From positions 124,001 to 188,000 of the forward strand of contig NZ_JACEZS010000002.1 of assembly GCF_014042365.1 (NCBI RefSeq): a stretch of DNA of 64,000 nucleotides. The letters are read 5' to 3'. The translations under genes were made by a program, and so were the position numbers. The notes beneath the pieces are model-generated. The model saw nothing but the letters and a program-made list of their open reading frames with translations. It ran no database searches and was not told the origin of the DNA. Shown piece by piece: positions 27,020-34,773 of the stretch; the stretch's first letter is position 1; each line of letters begins with the position of its first letter. The DNA comes from Rugamonas fusca. GTDB lineage: Bacteria > Pseudomonadota > Gammaproteobacteria > Burkholderiales > Burkholderiaceae_D.

Positions 27020-27733
27020 CTAGAAATGGTAGCGGTAGCCCACGCTCCACGCGCCCACCTGGCGCCGCTCGTAACTGACCGTCGGTCCGTCGCCGCCGGT
27101 GCCGCCAGGCATGCGCAACCACGTGTACTGCGCGAACAGCTCGTGCGCCGGCGCGAGGCGATAGTCGAGCCCCAGGCGGGCCTGGTACAGCCAGCCGCCA
27201 TGGTCGGTGCCGGCGAAGCAGTTACAGCCATTGCTCATTTGCAGTGACGGCAGCGTGGCCGCGCCCCAGCCCAGCCCCACGCCGGCATAACCGCCCAGCG
27301 TTTCGGTCCATGCCGCCGTGCGGTAGGCGTTGACCGTCAGCGCTTGGTAGTGGCCAGCCGCGCTGCCCGCTTCCGACACCGGCCCCAGCGTCATCCGGCG
27401 GATATCGAAGCGGCCGTACTGGTACTCCAGCTCGAAGCGGGCGTGTTCGGTCTGGCGGCCGGCGGCCACGCCGCCATGCAGGCCGCGCTCCAGGCCCAGT
27501 TCACCGTCGACGCCAACGCCGCCAAAGTCCACCCGCGCCGGCCAGCGGTTCAGGTTGTTCCGGCCCAGTTGGACCGTCGCGTAATAAGCCGGGGCGGCGG
27601 GCGCGGCCGAAGCGGCCGACGCGCCCAGGTCGGCCGGCAGCGGTTCCGCGCCCGCCGGCATGGCACCGGCCAGCAGCAAGGCCGCGCCGGCGGCCTGCGA
27701 CATCGCATTTCGTTTCATTGCTTTCATCATCAT
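27020..27733 (-). CDS. Putative small outer-membrane beta-barrel protein
   Basis: An exported protein of about 237 residues. A signal peptide (AMSQAAGAALLLAGAMPAGA) leads to an Ala/Pro-rich segment and then alternating strands (ARFELEYQYGRFDIR, GYAGVGLGWGAATL, RLGLDYRLAPAHELFAQYTW). It ends in GYRYHF, the C-terminal Phe typical of barrels recognised by the BAM complex. Three tandem ATGs (27725-27733) follow GGACC; I took the first. It lies 31 bp after the Calx-beta repeat gene on the same strand, so it may be co-transcribed and could assist surface display of that protein (inference). Confidence 0.65.
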   Translation of the reverse strand: MMMKAMKRNAMSQAAGAALLLAGAMPAGAEPLPADLGASAASAAPAAPAYYATVQLGRNNLNRWPARVDFGGVGVDGELGLERGLHGGVAAGRQTEHARFELEYQYGRFDIRRMTLGPVSEAGSAAGHYQALTVNAYRTAAWTETLGGYAGVGLGWGAATLPSLQMSNGCNCFAGTDHGGWLYQARLGLDYRLAPAHELFAQYTWLRMPGGTGGDGPTVSYERRQVGAWSVGYRYHF

Positions 27734-27764
27734 AGGGTCCGCGTGGATGGCCATCAGCTGGCCG

Positions 27765-30700
27765 TCAATTGCCAAAGTGCGTGCCGAACGCCGCGTTCAA
27801 CTCCGCCGCGCCGGCCGCGCCGCCGTGCTGCACGCCCACCAGCTGCACCTGACTCAGGTAGTTCTGCTCGACCGCGTCCACAAAGCGGGCGTCGGACACC
27901 GAGCTGTAGCTGGCGGCCAGTTGCCGTACCAGCGCTTGCACGCCGGCGTTGCCCTGGTTGGCCACCAGGTAGCCTTCCGGGTCGAACGCGAACGCGCTGT
28001 CCTGGGTGGTGCTGAACATGGCGCCGCGGTCGATGTAACCCTTGGCGGCCAGGCCCAGCGCGCCGGCGTCGGCGCTGCTGAGCAACTGCGTCTGGCCCAG
28101 GCCGTTCTGGTACAGGTGCACATCGACCTTGCCGGCCGCGCCGGCCGCCGCCGCGCCAAAACCGGCCGCGCCAGCGACCACGTTATAGCACGAATAAGGC
28201 ATGGCTTGCCCCGGCGCCGCGAAATACCAATCCTGGGTATAGGGCTGGAACGCCGCGTTCAGATGATGGCCCCCCGCGTCGCCGGCCAGCGAATCGAAGC
28301 GCGCCCCTTCGAACACATTGCCCGTGCCTTGCGCCATGCGGCCCGCCTCGGCCGCGTCGGTCGTGTAATAGCGGTCGCCATTGGCCAGCAGCACGCTCAG
28401 CACCGGCGTAGCGGGCGGCGCGACGGGGACCACGGGCGCGGGATCGGGCGCTGGCGCTGGCGCCGGCGCGGTGCGCTGCACCAGCATGCCGGGGTCGACG
28501 ATGGTGCCGTTGACCAGGCCGTCCTCGTCGCCGGGGCCGCCGTCGGTCAGCGTGACGACGATGCGGTCCACCTTGCCATCGCCGTTCAAGTCCAGCAGCG
28601 TGGCGCCATTGTCGGCCGTCGCCAGATTCTGGTCGTCCAGGAAGCTGTACCAGGTGTGGCTCTTGCTGTCCCACTTGATGAAGTCGTTGGCCTGCACGCC
28701 GCCACTTGGCAGGTCGATCACCACCCGCAGCTGCAAGCCCGGCACGCCGGGCGCGATGTCGGCCAGCGGCTGGGCGGCGCTCTGCTGGGTGACGGAGAAG
28801 TGCAGCAGCGGCGTGGCGGCCGTCACGTGATCGGGCAGTGGCGCCGCCGGCGCGCTGACCGACAGGTTGAGCAATTGCGCCGCGGCCGCCAGTTGCACCG
28901 GCGCGCCCGGATGGGCCGGGTCCACCTGGCCGGCCAGGATGGCGCCGAAACTGGCGGCCGGCGCCAGCTTACCCTGCTGGAAGGCTGCCACCGAGGCCAG
29001 TGGCAGCTGCGCCACATTGTTCTGCTGCCAGTCCGGGACGCCGTCGTGGTTGAAATCACCGCCGTTGGCAGCCAGCTCCACCGACGGCATGATGCCATCC
29101 CGGTCCGTCACCACGTTCATGGTGATGGGCGCGTGCGCCGTCACGTTACCAGCGCTGTCGAGGATCTGGGCCGTGAAGGTGTAGACGCCATCGTCCAGTA
29201 CCAGGCCGGGCAGGTGCACCTGGCCAGATTGCACCTGCTCGGCCGTGATGGCGCTGGTTTCCACCACCGCCCCGGTGCTCGTTACCAGGCGCACCGAGCC
29301 CCCTTCCGTGAGCTGGCTGCCGCCAAAGATGGTGACTTCCGAGGCGGCCAGCGGGCCGGCGCCGCCATCGCTGGCTGGGCCCACCTTGACCGTCATGTCC
29401 GGTGCCGTGACGGGCGCCTGCGGCGCCACGTCGTTGTCCAGGATGGAGCCCGTACCGGCCACGCCGCCCACCGTCAGCGTCAGGCTTTCCGTGTTTTCCA
29501 CGCGGCTGTCGTCGCGCGTTGCCACCGTGATGGCGAAAGCGCTCACGCCGGACGGTACCACGATGATGCCGGTGGCAGCGTCGCCGTCCTTCCACGCCAC
29601 CCCGTCGCTGAAGGTGAGGCTGGTGTAGTCGGCCGCCGAGGCCGTGCCGCTGATGGCCAGCGTGTGCTCGGTGGCATTCGGACTGGCGCTGTTGAACGCC
29701 ACCGTGTAGCGCAGGCTGCCGCCCTCCTCGACCATGCTGTCGATCGGGCTGGCGCCCGTGTGGGCCGCGTTTTCCGCCGTCACGCTGGTCACGCTCTGGC
29801 TGTCATTGTCGGTGATGGTGCCGGTGCCGACCACCCCGCCCACAATCAGCGCCAGGCGCTCGGCGTTCTCCACCAGCGCGTCGTCCACCGTCGCCACCGT
29901 GATGGTGAAGCCGCTCACGTTAGCCGGTACCACGATGATACCGGTGTGGGCATCGCCATTCTTCCAGGCCACGCCGTCGCTGAAGGTGAAGCTGCCATAG
30001 TCGGACGAGGAGGCCGTGCCGCCGATGGCCAGCGTGTGCTCGGTGGGATTCGGGCCGGCGCCGCTGAGCGCGACCGTGTAACGCAGGCTGGCGCCCTCCA
30101 CCACGCTGCTGTCGAGCGGGCTGGCGCCCGTATGGGCCACGTCTTCCGCCGTCACGCTGGCCACGCTCACGCTATCGTTATCCGTGATGGTGCCGGTGGC
30201 GGCCACGCCGCCCACGGTCAAGGTCAGGCTCTCGGCGTTCTCCACCACCGCGTCATCGACCGTGGCCACCGCGATGGTGAAGCCGCTCACGTTGGCCGGC
30301 ACCACGATGATGCCGGTGTGGGCGTCGCCATCCTTCCAGGCCACGCCATCGCTGAAGGTGAAGCTGCCATAATCGGACGAGGAGGCCGTGCCGCCGATGG
30401 CCAGCGTATGCTCGGTGGCGTTGGGGCTGGCGCTGTTGAGGGCCACCGTGTACAGCAGGCTGGCCCCTTCCACTACGCTGCTGTCGACCGGGCTGGCGCC
30501 GGCGTGGGCCGCGTCCTCCGCCGTCACGCTGGTCACGCTCTGGCTGTCGTTATCGGTGACGGTGCCGGTGGCGGCCACCCCGCCCACGGTCAAGGTCAGG
30601 CTCTCGGCGTTCTCCACCACCGCGTCGTCCACCGTGGCCACGGTGACGGTAAAGCCACTCACGCCGCCCGGCACCACGATGATGCCGGTGTGGGCGTCGC

Positions 30701-32102
30701 CATCCTTCCAGGCCACGCCGTCGCTGAAGGTGAAGCTGCCATAGTCGGACGAGGAGGCCGTGCCGCCGATGGCCAGCGCGAATTCGGTGGCGCCGCCGGT
30801 GGCGCCGCTCAGGGCCACGGTGTAGAGCAGGCTGGTCCCTTCCACCACGCTGCTGTCGGCAGGGCTGGCGCCGGTATGCGCCGCGTCCTCGGCCGCCACG
30901 CTGGCCACGCTCACGCCGTCATTATCGGTGATGGTGCCGGTGGCGGCCACGCCGTCCACCGTCAGGGTCAGGCTCTTGGCGCTGGCCACGGCCGTATCGT
31001 CCACCGTGGCCACGGTGACGGTGAAGCCGCGCACGCTGCCCGGCACCACGATGATGCCGGTGGACGCGTCGCCATTCTTCCAGGCCACGCCGTCGCTGAA
31101 GGTGAAGCTGCCGTAATCGGCCGAGGTGGCCGTGCCGCCGATGGCCAGCGTGTACTCGGTGGCGCCGCCGGTAGCACCGCTCAGGGCCACGGTGTACAGC
31201 AGGCTGGCCCCTTCCACCACGCTGCTGTCGACCGGGCTGGCGCCCGTGTGGGCAGCATCCTCGGCGAGCACGGTGCTGACCGTGACGGCGGCCGGAGCGC
31301 TGTCGGCGTTGATGGTGACCACCCCCAGGTTATCCGTGATGGCGGCAAACGAGCTGGCCGACAGCGTCACGTTGAAGGTTTCGCTGGCTTCGGGCGTGGC
31401 GTCGGCGCCGATGGCGATGTGGATCACCTTGCTGGTCTCGCCGGGGGCGAACGACAGGCTGCCCGTGGCGGCCGTGTAGTCATTGCCGGCCGTGGTGGCC
31501 GTGCCGTCGCTGGTGGCGTAATTGACGCTCACGGTGTCGGCGCTGGCCTTGTTCAGGGTGACCGTCACGTCGACCCCGCCATCGCTCTCGTTGACGCTGG
31601 CGTCGCCGATGCTCAGTTGCGGCTGGGCTGCCAGGTAGGTGTTCAGTGTGGAGAGCAGGCCGCTGGTGGCCGCGTTGCCGTTGACGTCGCCGCCGCTGAT
31701 GGCCAGCGTGGCACCATTGAAAGTCAGGCCCAGGAAAGTGTGGGGATCGCCATTGGTTTCCGTGAACGGGTCGATGGTGTAGCTGCCGCCGCCCGCAGTA
31801 GCCAGGGTCTGGCCGCTGCCGGTGGCATAGAACACCATGGTGCTGACGCTGCCGCTGGGAGCGCGCCAGTTGATCACACCATCGATGGTGTGCACCACGC
31901 CCAGCGCGTCGGTGACGATGATCTGGCCGCTGTAGTCATTCCCCTGGGTGCCGCCGAACTGCCCATTGTCGGTCGTCTGGGCGAACTGCAGCTTGGACCA
32001 GCCCAGCGCCGACATGTATTGGGCATTGATCGCTTCGTTGTTCTTGAAGTAATCGCCGACGAAACCATCAGTGAACGAAACGGAGACCGTGGAAGTAGCC
32101 AA
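27765..32102 (-). CDS. Calx-beta repeat surface/secreted protein
   Basis: A 1445-residue repetitive, probably secreted or surface-bound protein. The N-terminal ~170 residues are unassigned. A first Calx-beta domain follows (QLSIGDASVNESDGGVDVTV, about 180-270), then five tandem repeats of exactly 124 residues with a YTVALSGATGGATEYTLAIG core, then an Ig-like block. A choice-of-anchor-U-like region (DFNHDGVPDWQQNN) precedes a C-terminus with ANGDRYYTTDAAEAGRMA and a DUF4214-like tail. No Sec signal or RTX nonapeptides are visible, so a type I-like route is possible. I chose TTG at 32100-32102 because AGAGGTG precedes it closely; a GTG at 32192 adds 30 Cys-rich residues without a ribosome site. 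Confidence 0.82.
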   Translation of the reverse strand: MATSTVSVSFTDGFVGDYFKNNEAINAQYMSALGWSKLQFAQTTDNGQFGGTQGNDYSGQIIVTDALGVVHTIDGVINWRAPSGSVSTMVFYATGSGQTLATAGGGSYTIDPFTETNGDPHTFLGLTFNGATLAISGGDVNGNAATSGLLSTLNTYLAAQPQLSIGDASVNESDGGVDVTVTLNKASADTVSVNYATSDGTATTAGNDYTAATGSLSFAPGETSKVIHIAIGADATPEASETFNVTLSASSFAAITDNLGVVTINADSAPAAVTVSTVLAEDAAHTGASPVDSSVVEGASLLYTVALSGATGGATEYTLAIGGTATSADYGSFTFSDGVAWKNGDASTGIIVVPGSVRGFTVTVATVDDTAVASAKSLTLTVDGVAATGTITDNDGVSVASVAAEDAAHTGASPADSSVVEGTSLLYTVALSGATGGATEFALAIGGTASSSDYGSFTFSDGVAWKDGDAHTGIIVVPGGVSGFTVTVATVDDAVVENAESLTLTVGGVAATGTVTDNDSQSVTSVTAEDAAHAGASPVDSSVVEGASLLYTVALNSASPNATEHTLAIGGTASSSDYGSFTFSDGVAWKDGDAHTGIIVVPANVSGFTIAVATVDDAVVENAESLTLTVGGVAATGTITDNDSVSVASVTAEDVAHTGASPLDSSVVEGASLRYTVALSGAGPNPTEHTLAIGGTASSSDYGSFTFSDGVAWKNGDAHTGIIVVPANVSGFTITVATVDDALVENAERLALIVGGVVGTGTITDNDSQSVTSVTAENAAHTGASPIDSMVEEGGSLRYTVAFNSASPNATEHTLAISGTASAADYTSLTFSDGVAWKDGDAATGIIVVPSGVSAFAITVATRDDSRVENTESLTLTVGGVAGTGSILDNDVAPQAPVTAPDMTVKVGPASDGGAGPLAASEVTIFGGSQLTEGGSVRLVTSTGAVVETSAITAEQVQSGQVHLPGLVLDDGVYTFTAQILDSAGNVTAHAPITMNVVTDRDGIMPSVELAANGGDFNHDGVPDWQQNNVAQLPLASVAAFQQGKLAPAASFGAILAGQVDPAHPGAPVQLAAAAQLLNLSVSAPAAPLPDHVTAATPLLHFSVTQQSAAQPLADIAPGVPGLQLRVVIDLPSGGVQANDFIKWDSKSHTWYSFLDDQNLATADNGATLLDLNGDGKVDRIVVTLTDGGPGDEDGLVNGTIVDPGMLVQRTAPAPAPAPDPAPVVPVAPPATPVLSVLLANGDRYYTTDAAEAGRMAQGTGNVFEGARFDSLAGDAGGHHLNAAFQPYTQDWYFAAPGQAMPYSCYNVVAGAAGFGAAAAGAAGKVDVHLYQNGLGQTQLLSSADAGALGLAAKGYIDRGAMFSTTQDSAFAFDPEGYLVANQGNAGVQALVRQLAASYSSVSDARFVDAVEQNYLSQVQLVGVQHGGAAGAAELNAAFGTHFGN
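29430..31275 (-). repeat. Five tandem 372-bp coding repeats
   Basis: The plus-strand landmark CTGGCGCC recurs at 29749, 30121, 30493, 30865 and 31237, an exact period of 372 bp. Adjacent copies are highly alike (for example the stretches starting at 30181 and 30553), pointing to recent duplication or gene conversion. Confidence 0.88.
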
Positions 32103-32475
32103 GTCACACCTCTGCTTGTTTGAGTTTGGGGGGAAAGGACAACGCGCTTGCCATTCGGGCGGCAAGCATCCGTGACACAGTTCCAGACTCACACGGGTTC
32201 GGGGCAGAGTTGGACAAATTGTCGATCAACGCTGTCGGTTGCGACAGCTGGCAAGAAATGCCACATGAATACAGGCGACTTTCGAGAGGGAAAGTCACGA
32301 CACGGCCCAACGATAGCACAGCTTGAAAGATATATCTACAAAGAAATACTTAATAACAACAGGAATGTAATTCCCATAACGAAATATTGCCCTTTACCTC
32401 AGCCGTGGCGCGCACAGCCCAGCCCAGCGGCGCCCGGTTGACAATGGCGGCGCGTCGTCGCCTAATGAGGAGGCG
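32103..32475. other. Gene-free divergent region between Calx-beta gene and binding-protein gene
   Basis: The 373-bp gap holds no convincing gene. Its right half (about 32320-32395) is AT-rich and probably carries promoters. Two short hairpins lie on the Calx-beta side: GCTGTCG-GTTG-CGACAGC (32231-32248) and GACTTTC...GAAAGTC (about 32278-32297), likely in its leader or promoter. Confidence 0.6.
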
Positions 32476-33318
32476 ATGAACTTCCCGGCCGCCCTCCTGC
32501 CCCACGCCGTGACCGTCAGTCTGCTGACGGCCTGTGGCGCGCTCGCCGCCGCCCCCCTGGCAGCGGCCGGCGGCGCGGCGCCGATCGCCGTCACCATCTA
32601 TGGCGATGACGATTATCCGCCCTACTCCTACCTGGAAAACGGCGAAATGAAAGGCATCTACACCACCATCATCCAGGCCGCGCTCAAGAAAATGCCGGAA
32701 TATCAGGTCGAGCTGCGACCGGTACCGTGGAAGCGTGGCCTGGTCAAGCTGGAGACGGGCGAAAGCTTCGCGCTCTACCCGCCCTACCTGCGCCCGGCGG
32801 AGCGGCCCTACATGGCCTACTCGGAGCCCATCATGGCCGAACAACTGGTGGTGTATTGCAACGCGCCGGCCATCGCCGGGCGGCCACTGAAGTACTGGCC
32901 GGCCGATTACTACGGCCTGCGCATCGGCTACAACGCCGGCTTTCTCAGCGGCGGCAAGGCGTTCGACGAGGCCGCGCGGGCCGGCCGCCTGAGCGCCCTG
33001 CCGGCCCGCAGCAGCCGCCTCAACCTGCTCAAGCTGCTCAAGGGCCGCATCGATTGCTACCTCAACGACCGCCTATCCATCGTGTGGGAACTGGGCAAGC
33101 TGCGCCATGAAAAGCTGATCGAGGCCGGCGCGCTGGCCGTGGAGGAGACGGCGGCCCTGAGCGCCGAACAGGGCCACCTGGGCTACACCATGCGCGACGA
33201 CGGCCGCTTCCCGTACAAGCAGGACTTCATCCGCCAGTTCAACGCCATCATCCGCGACATGAAGCAAGATGGCGAAATCCGCGACACGGTCGAGCATTTT
33301 CTCCACGGGCCAGGCTAG
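32476..33318 (+). CDS. Periplasmic amino-acid-type substrate-binding protein
   Basis: A 280-residue protein of the SBP_bac_3 family, with a signal peptide (cleavage after about residue 30) and the ligand-domain opening IAVTIYGDDDYPPYSYLENGEMKGIYTTII. It starts at an ATG with GAGGAGG upstream. No ABC permease or ATPase genes lie beside it, so it is an orphan binding protein or a sensor accessory. Many Oxalobacteraceae carry several such orphans. It lies 124 bp before dadA, and a shared interest in D-amino acids is only a positional guess. Confidence 0.8.
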   Translation: MNFPAALLPHAVTVSLLTACGALAAAPLAAAGGAAPIAVTIYGDDDYPPYSYLENGEMKGIYTTIIQAALKKMPEYQVELRPVPWKRGLVKLETGESFALYPPYLRPAERPYMAYSEPIMAEQLVVYCNAPAIAGRPLKYWPADYYGLRIGYNAGFLSGGKAFDEAARAGRLSALPARSSRLNLLKLLKGRIDCYLNDRLSIVWELGKLRHEKLIEAGALAVEETAALSAEQGHLGYTMRDDGRFPYKQDFIRQFNAIIRDMKQDGEIRDTVEHFLHGPG

Positions 33319-33442
33319 CCGCCCCAGAAAGCCATTGAGCCGGGGGCCGGCTTCGGGTACAGTATGCGCGCACCACAGGCATCGCACCCTGCGCGCCACC
33401 CGCACCGTCCCGGCCTCGCGGCGCGCGCCTAGCTCACACATC

Positions 33443-34696
33443 ATGACGACTATCGCAGTTATCGGCGGCGGCATCACCGGCGTCACCACGGCCTACGCGC
33501 TGGCCCGGCGCGGCTACCAGGTCACCGTGTTCGAACGCCACCGCTACGCGGCCATGGAAACCTCGTACGCCAACGGCGGCCAGCTGTCGGCCTGCCACGC
33601 CGAGGTATGGAACCACTGGGGCACCATCGCCAAGGCCCTGAAATGGATGCTGCGCGGCGACGCCCCGCTGCTGCTCAATCCCCGCCCAAGCTGGCACAAG
33701 CTGTCGTGGTTCGCCCAGTTCATCGCCGCCATGCCGCGCTACGAGCGCAACACCATCGCGCTGGCGCAACTGGCCATCGCCGCGCGGGACCACCTGTTTG
33801 CCTGGGCCGAGGAGGAAGGCATCGCGTTCGACCACCGGCGCGCAGGCATCCTGCACATCTACCGCGACCGCGCCAGTTTCGAGCACGCGGCCGCCGTCTC
33901 GCGCCTGCTGGCGCGCGGCGGGCTGGAACGGCGCGCCGTCACGCCGGAAGAAATGCGCGCCATCGAACCGGCGCTGGCCGGCCGCTACTACGGCGGCTAC
34001 TACACGGAGAGCGACAGCACGGGCGACATCCACCTGTACACCACCGGGCTGGCACGGGCGGCGGCCCGGCTGGGCGTGGAATTTCGCTACGAGCAGGATG
34101 TGCGCGCCGTGGCGACGGACGGCGCCACCGCCCTGGTCACCGTACAGCAGGACGGCGAAGGCCGCACCAGCGACTACGACGGCGTGGTGATCTGCGCCGG
34201 CACGGCCAGCCGCGCCCTGGCGGCCATGCTGGGCGACCGCGTCAACGTCTATCCCGTCAAAGGCTATTCGATCACGCTGCGCCTGGACGACGCGGCCAGC
34301 CAGGCCGCCGCGCCCGCCGTCAGCCTGCTCGACGACGCCACCAAGCTGGTGTCCTCCCGGCTGGGCGAGGACCGGCTGCGGGTGGCCGGCACGGCCGAAT
34401 TCAACGGCTTTAACCGCGACATCCGCGCCGACCGCATCGCGCCGCTGGTGGACTGGGTACGGCAATGCTTCCCCGGCGTGAGCACGCGCGAGGTGACGCC
34501 GTGGGCCGGCCTGCGGCCCATGATGCCGGACCTGATGCCGCGCGTGGGCCGGGGCAAGGCGCCGTGCGTGTTCTACAACACCGGCCACGGCCACCTGGGC
34601 TGGACACTGTCGGCCGCCACGGCCGACATGGTGGCCGGGGTGATCGGAGAAGCACTAGGCGCGCCCCGCGAGAATGCCCAGCAATACGGGACGTAG
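33443..34696 (+). CDS. dadA: D-amino acid dehydrogenase (small-subunit type)
   Basis: FAD-dependent membrane-associated enzyme that oxidises D-amino acids to keto acids. The 417 residues show the Rossmann dinucleotide motif IGGGITGVTTAYALARRGYQV at the N-terminus, METSYANGGQLS, GDIHLYTTGLA, YPVKGYSIT and the C-terminal PWAGLRPMMPD...NTGHGHLGWT, all DadA hallmarks. The start at 33443 places the Rossmann motif next to Met. The final codons (Tyr-Gly-Thr-stop) lie inside a repeat (34687-34752), so the C-terminus may have been altered by repeat insertion. No alanine racemase gene is adjacent. Confidence 0.88.
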   Translation: MTTIAVIGGGITGVTTAYALARRGYQVTVFERHRYAAMETSYANGGQLSACHAEVWNHWGTIAKALKWMLRGDAPLLLNPRPSWHKLSWFAQFIAAMPRYERNTIALAQLAIAARDHLFAWAEEEGIAFDHRRAGILHIYRDRASFEHAAAVSRLLARGGLERRAVTPEEMRAIEPALAGRYYGGYYTESDSTGDIHLYTTGLARAAARLGVEFRYEQDVRAVATDGATALVTVQQDGEGRTSDYDGVVICAGTASRALAAMLGDRVNVYPVKGYSITLRLDDAASQAAAPAVSLLDDATKLVSSRLGEDRLRVAGTAEFNGFNRDIRADRIAPLVDWVRQCFPGVSTREVTPWAGLRPMMPDLMPRVGRGKAPCVFYNTGHGHLGWTLSAATADMVAGVIGEALGAPRENAQQYGT

Positions 34697-34752
34697 CACA
34701 TTCAAAACCATTCGGGACGCAGCAACATTCCAAGCGGGGGCCGTCCCGATTT
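34687..34752. repeat. Degenerate CGGGACG repeat cluster at the dadA 3' end
   Basis: Two imperfect direct copies, CGGGACGTAGCACATTC (34687-34703) and CGGGACGCAGCAACATTC (34713-34730), are followed by an inverted GTCCCGATTT (34743-34752). The sequence resembles the AAAATCGGGGACGTA family seen at 54077 and 61058. The dadA stop codon (34694-34696) lies in the first copy. Confidence 0.55.
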
Positions 34753-34773
34753 CCCCGCGCTAGCTCCCGCTAT

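Noticed and set aside
29430..31275. Regular 372-bp spacing considered as a CRISPR-like or satellite array
   Set aside because: Repeats are in frame, protein-coding Calx-beta-like units with no spacers.
27660..32123. 1487-codon open frame antisense to the Calx-beta gene
   Set aside because: It mirrors the repeat gene, has His/Arg-rich composition without recognisable domains, and arises because high GC removes stop codons. The minus-strand product has clear repeat domains.
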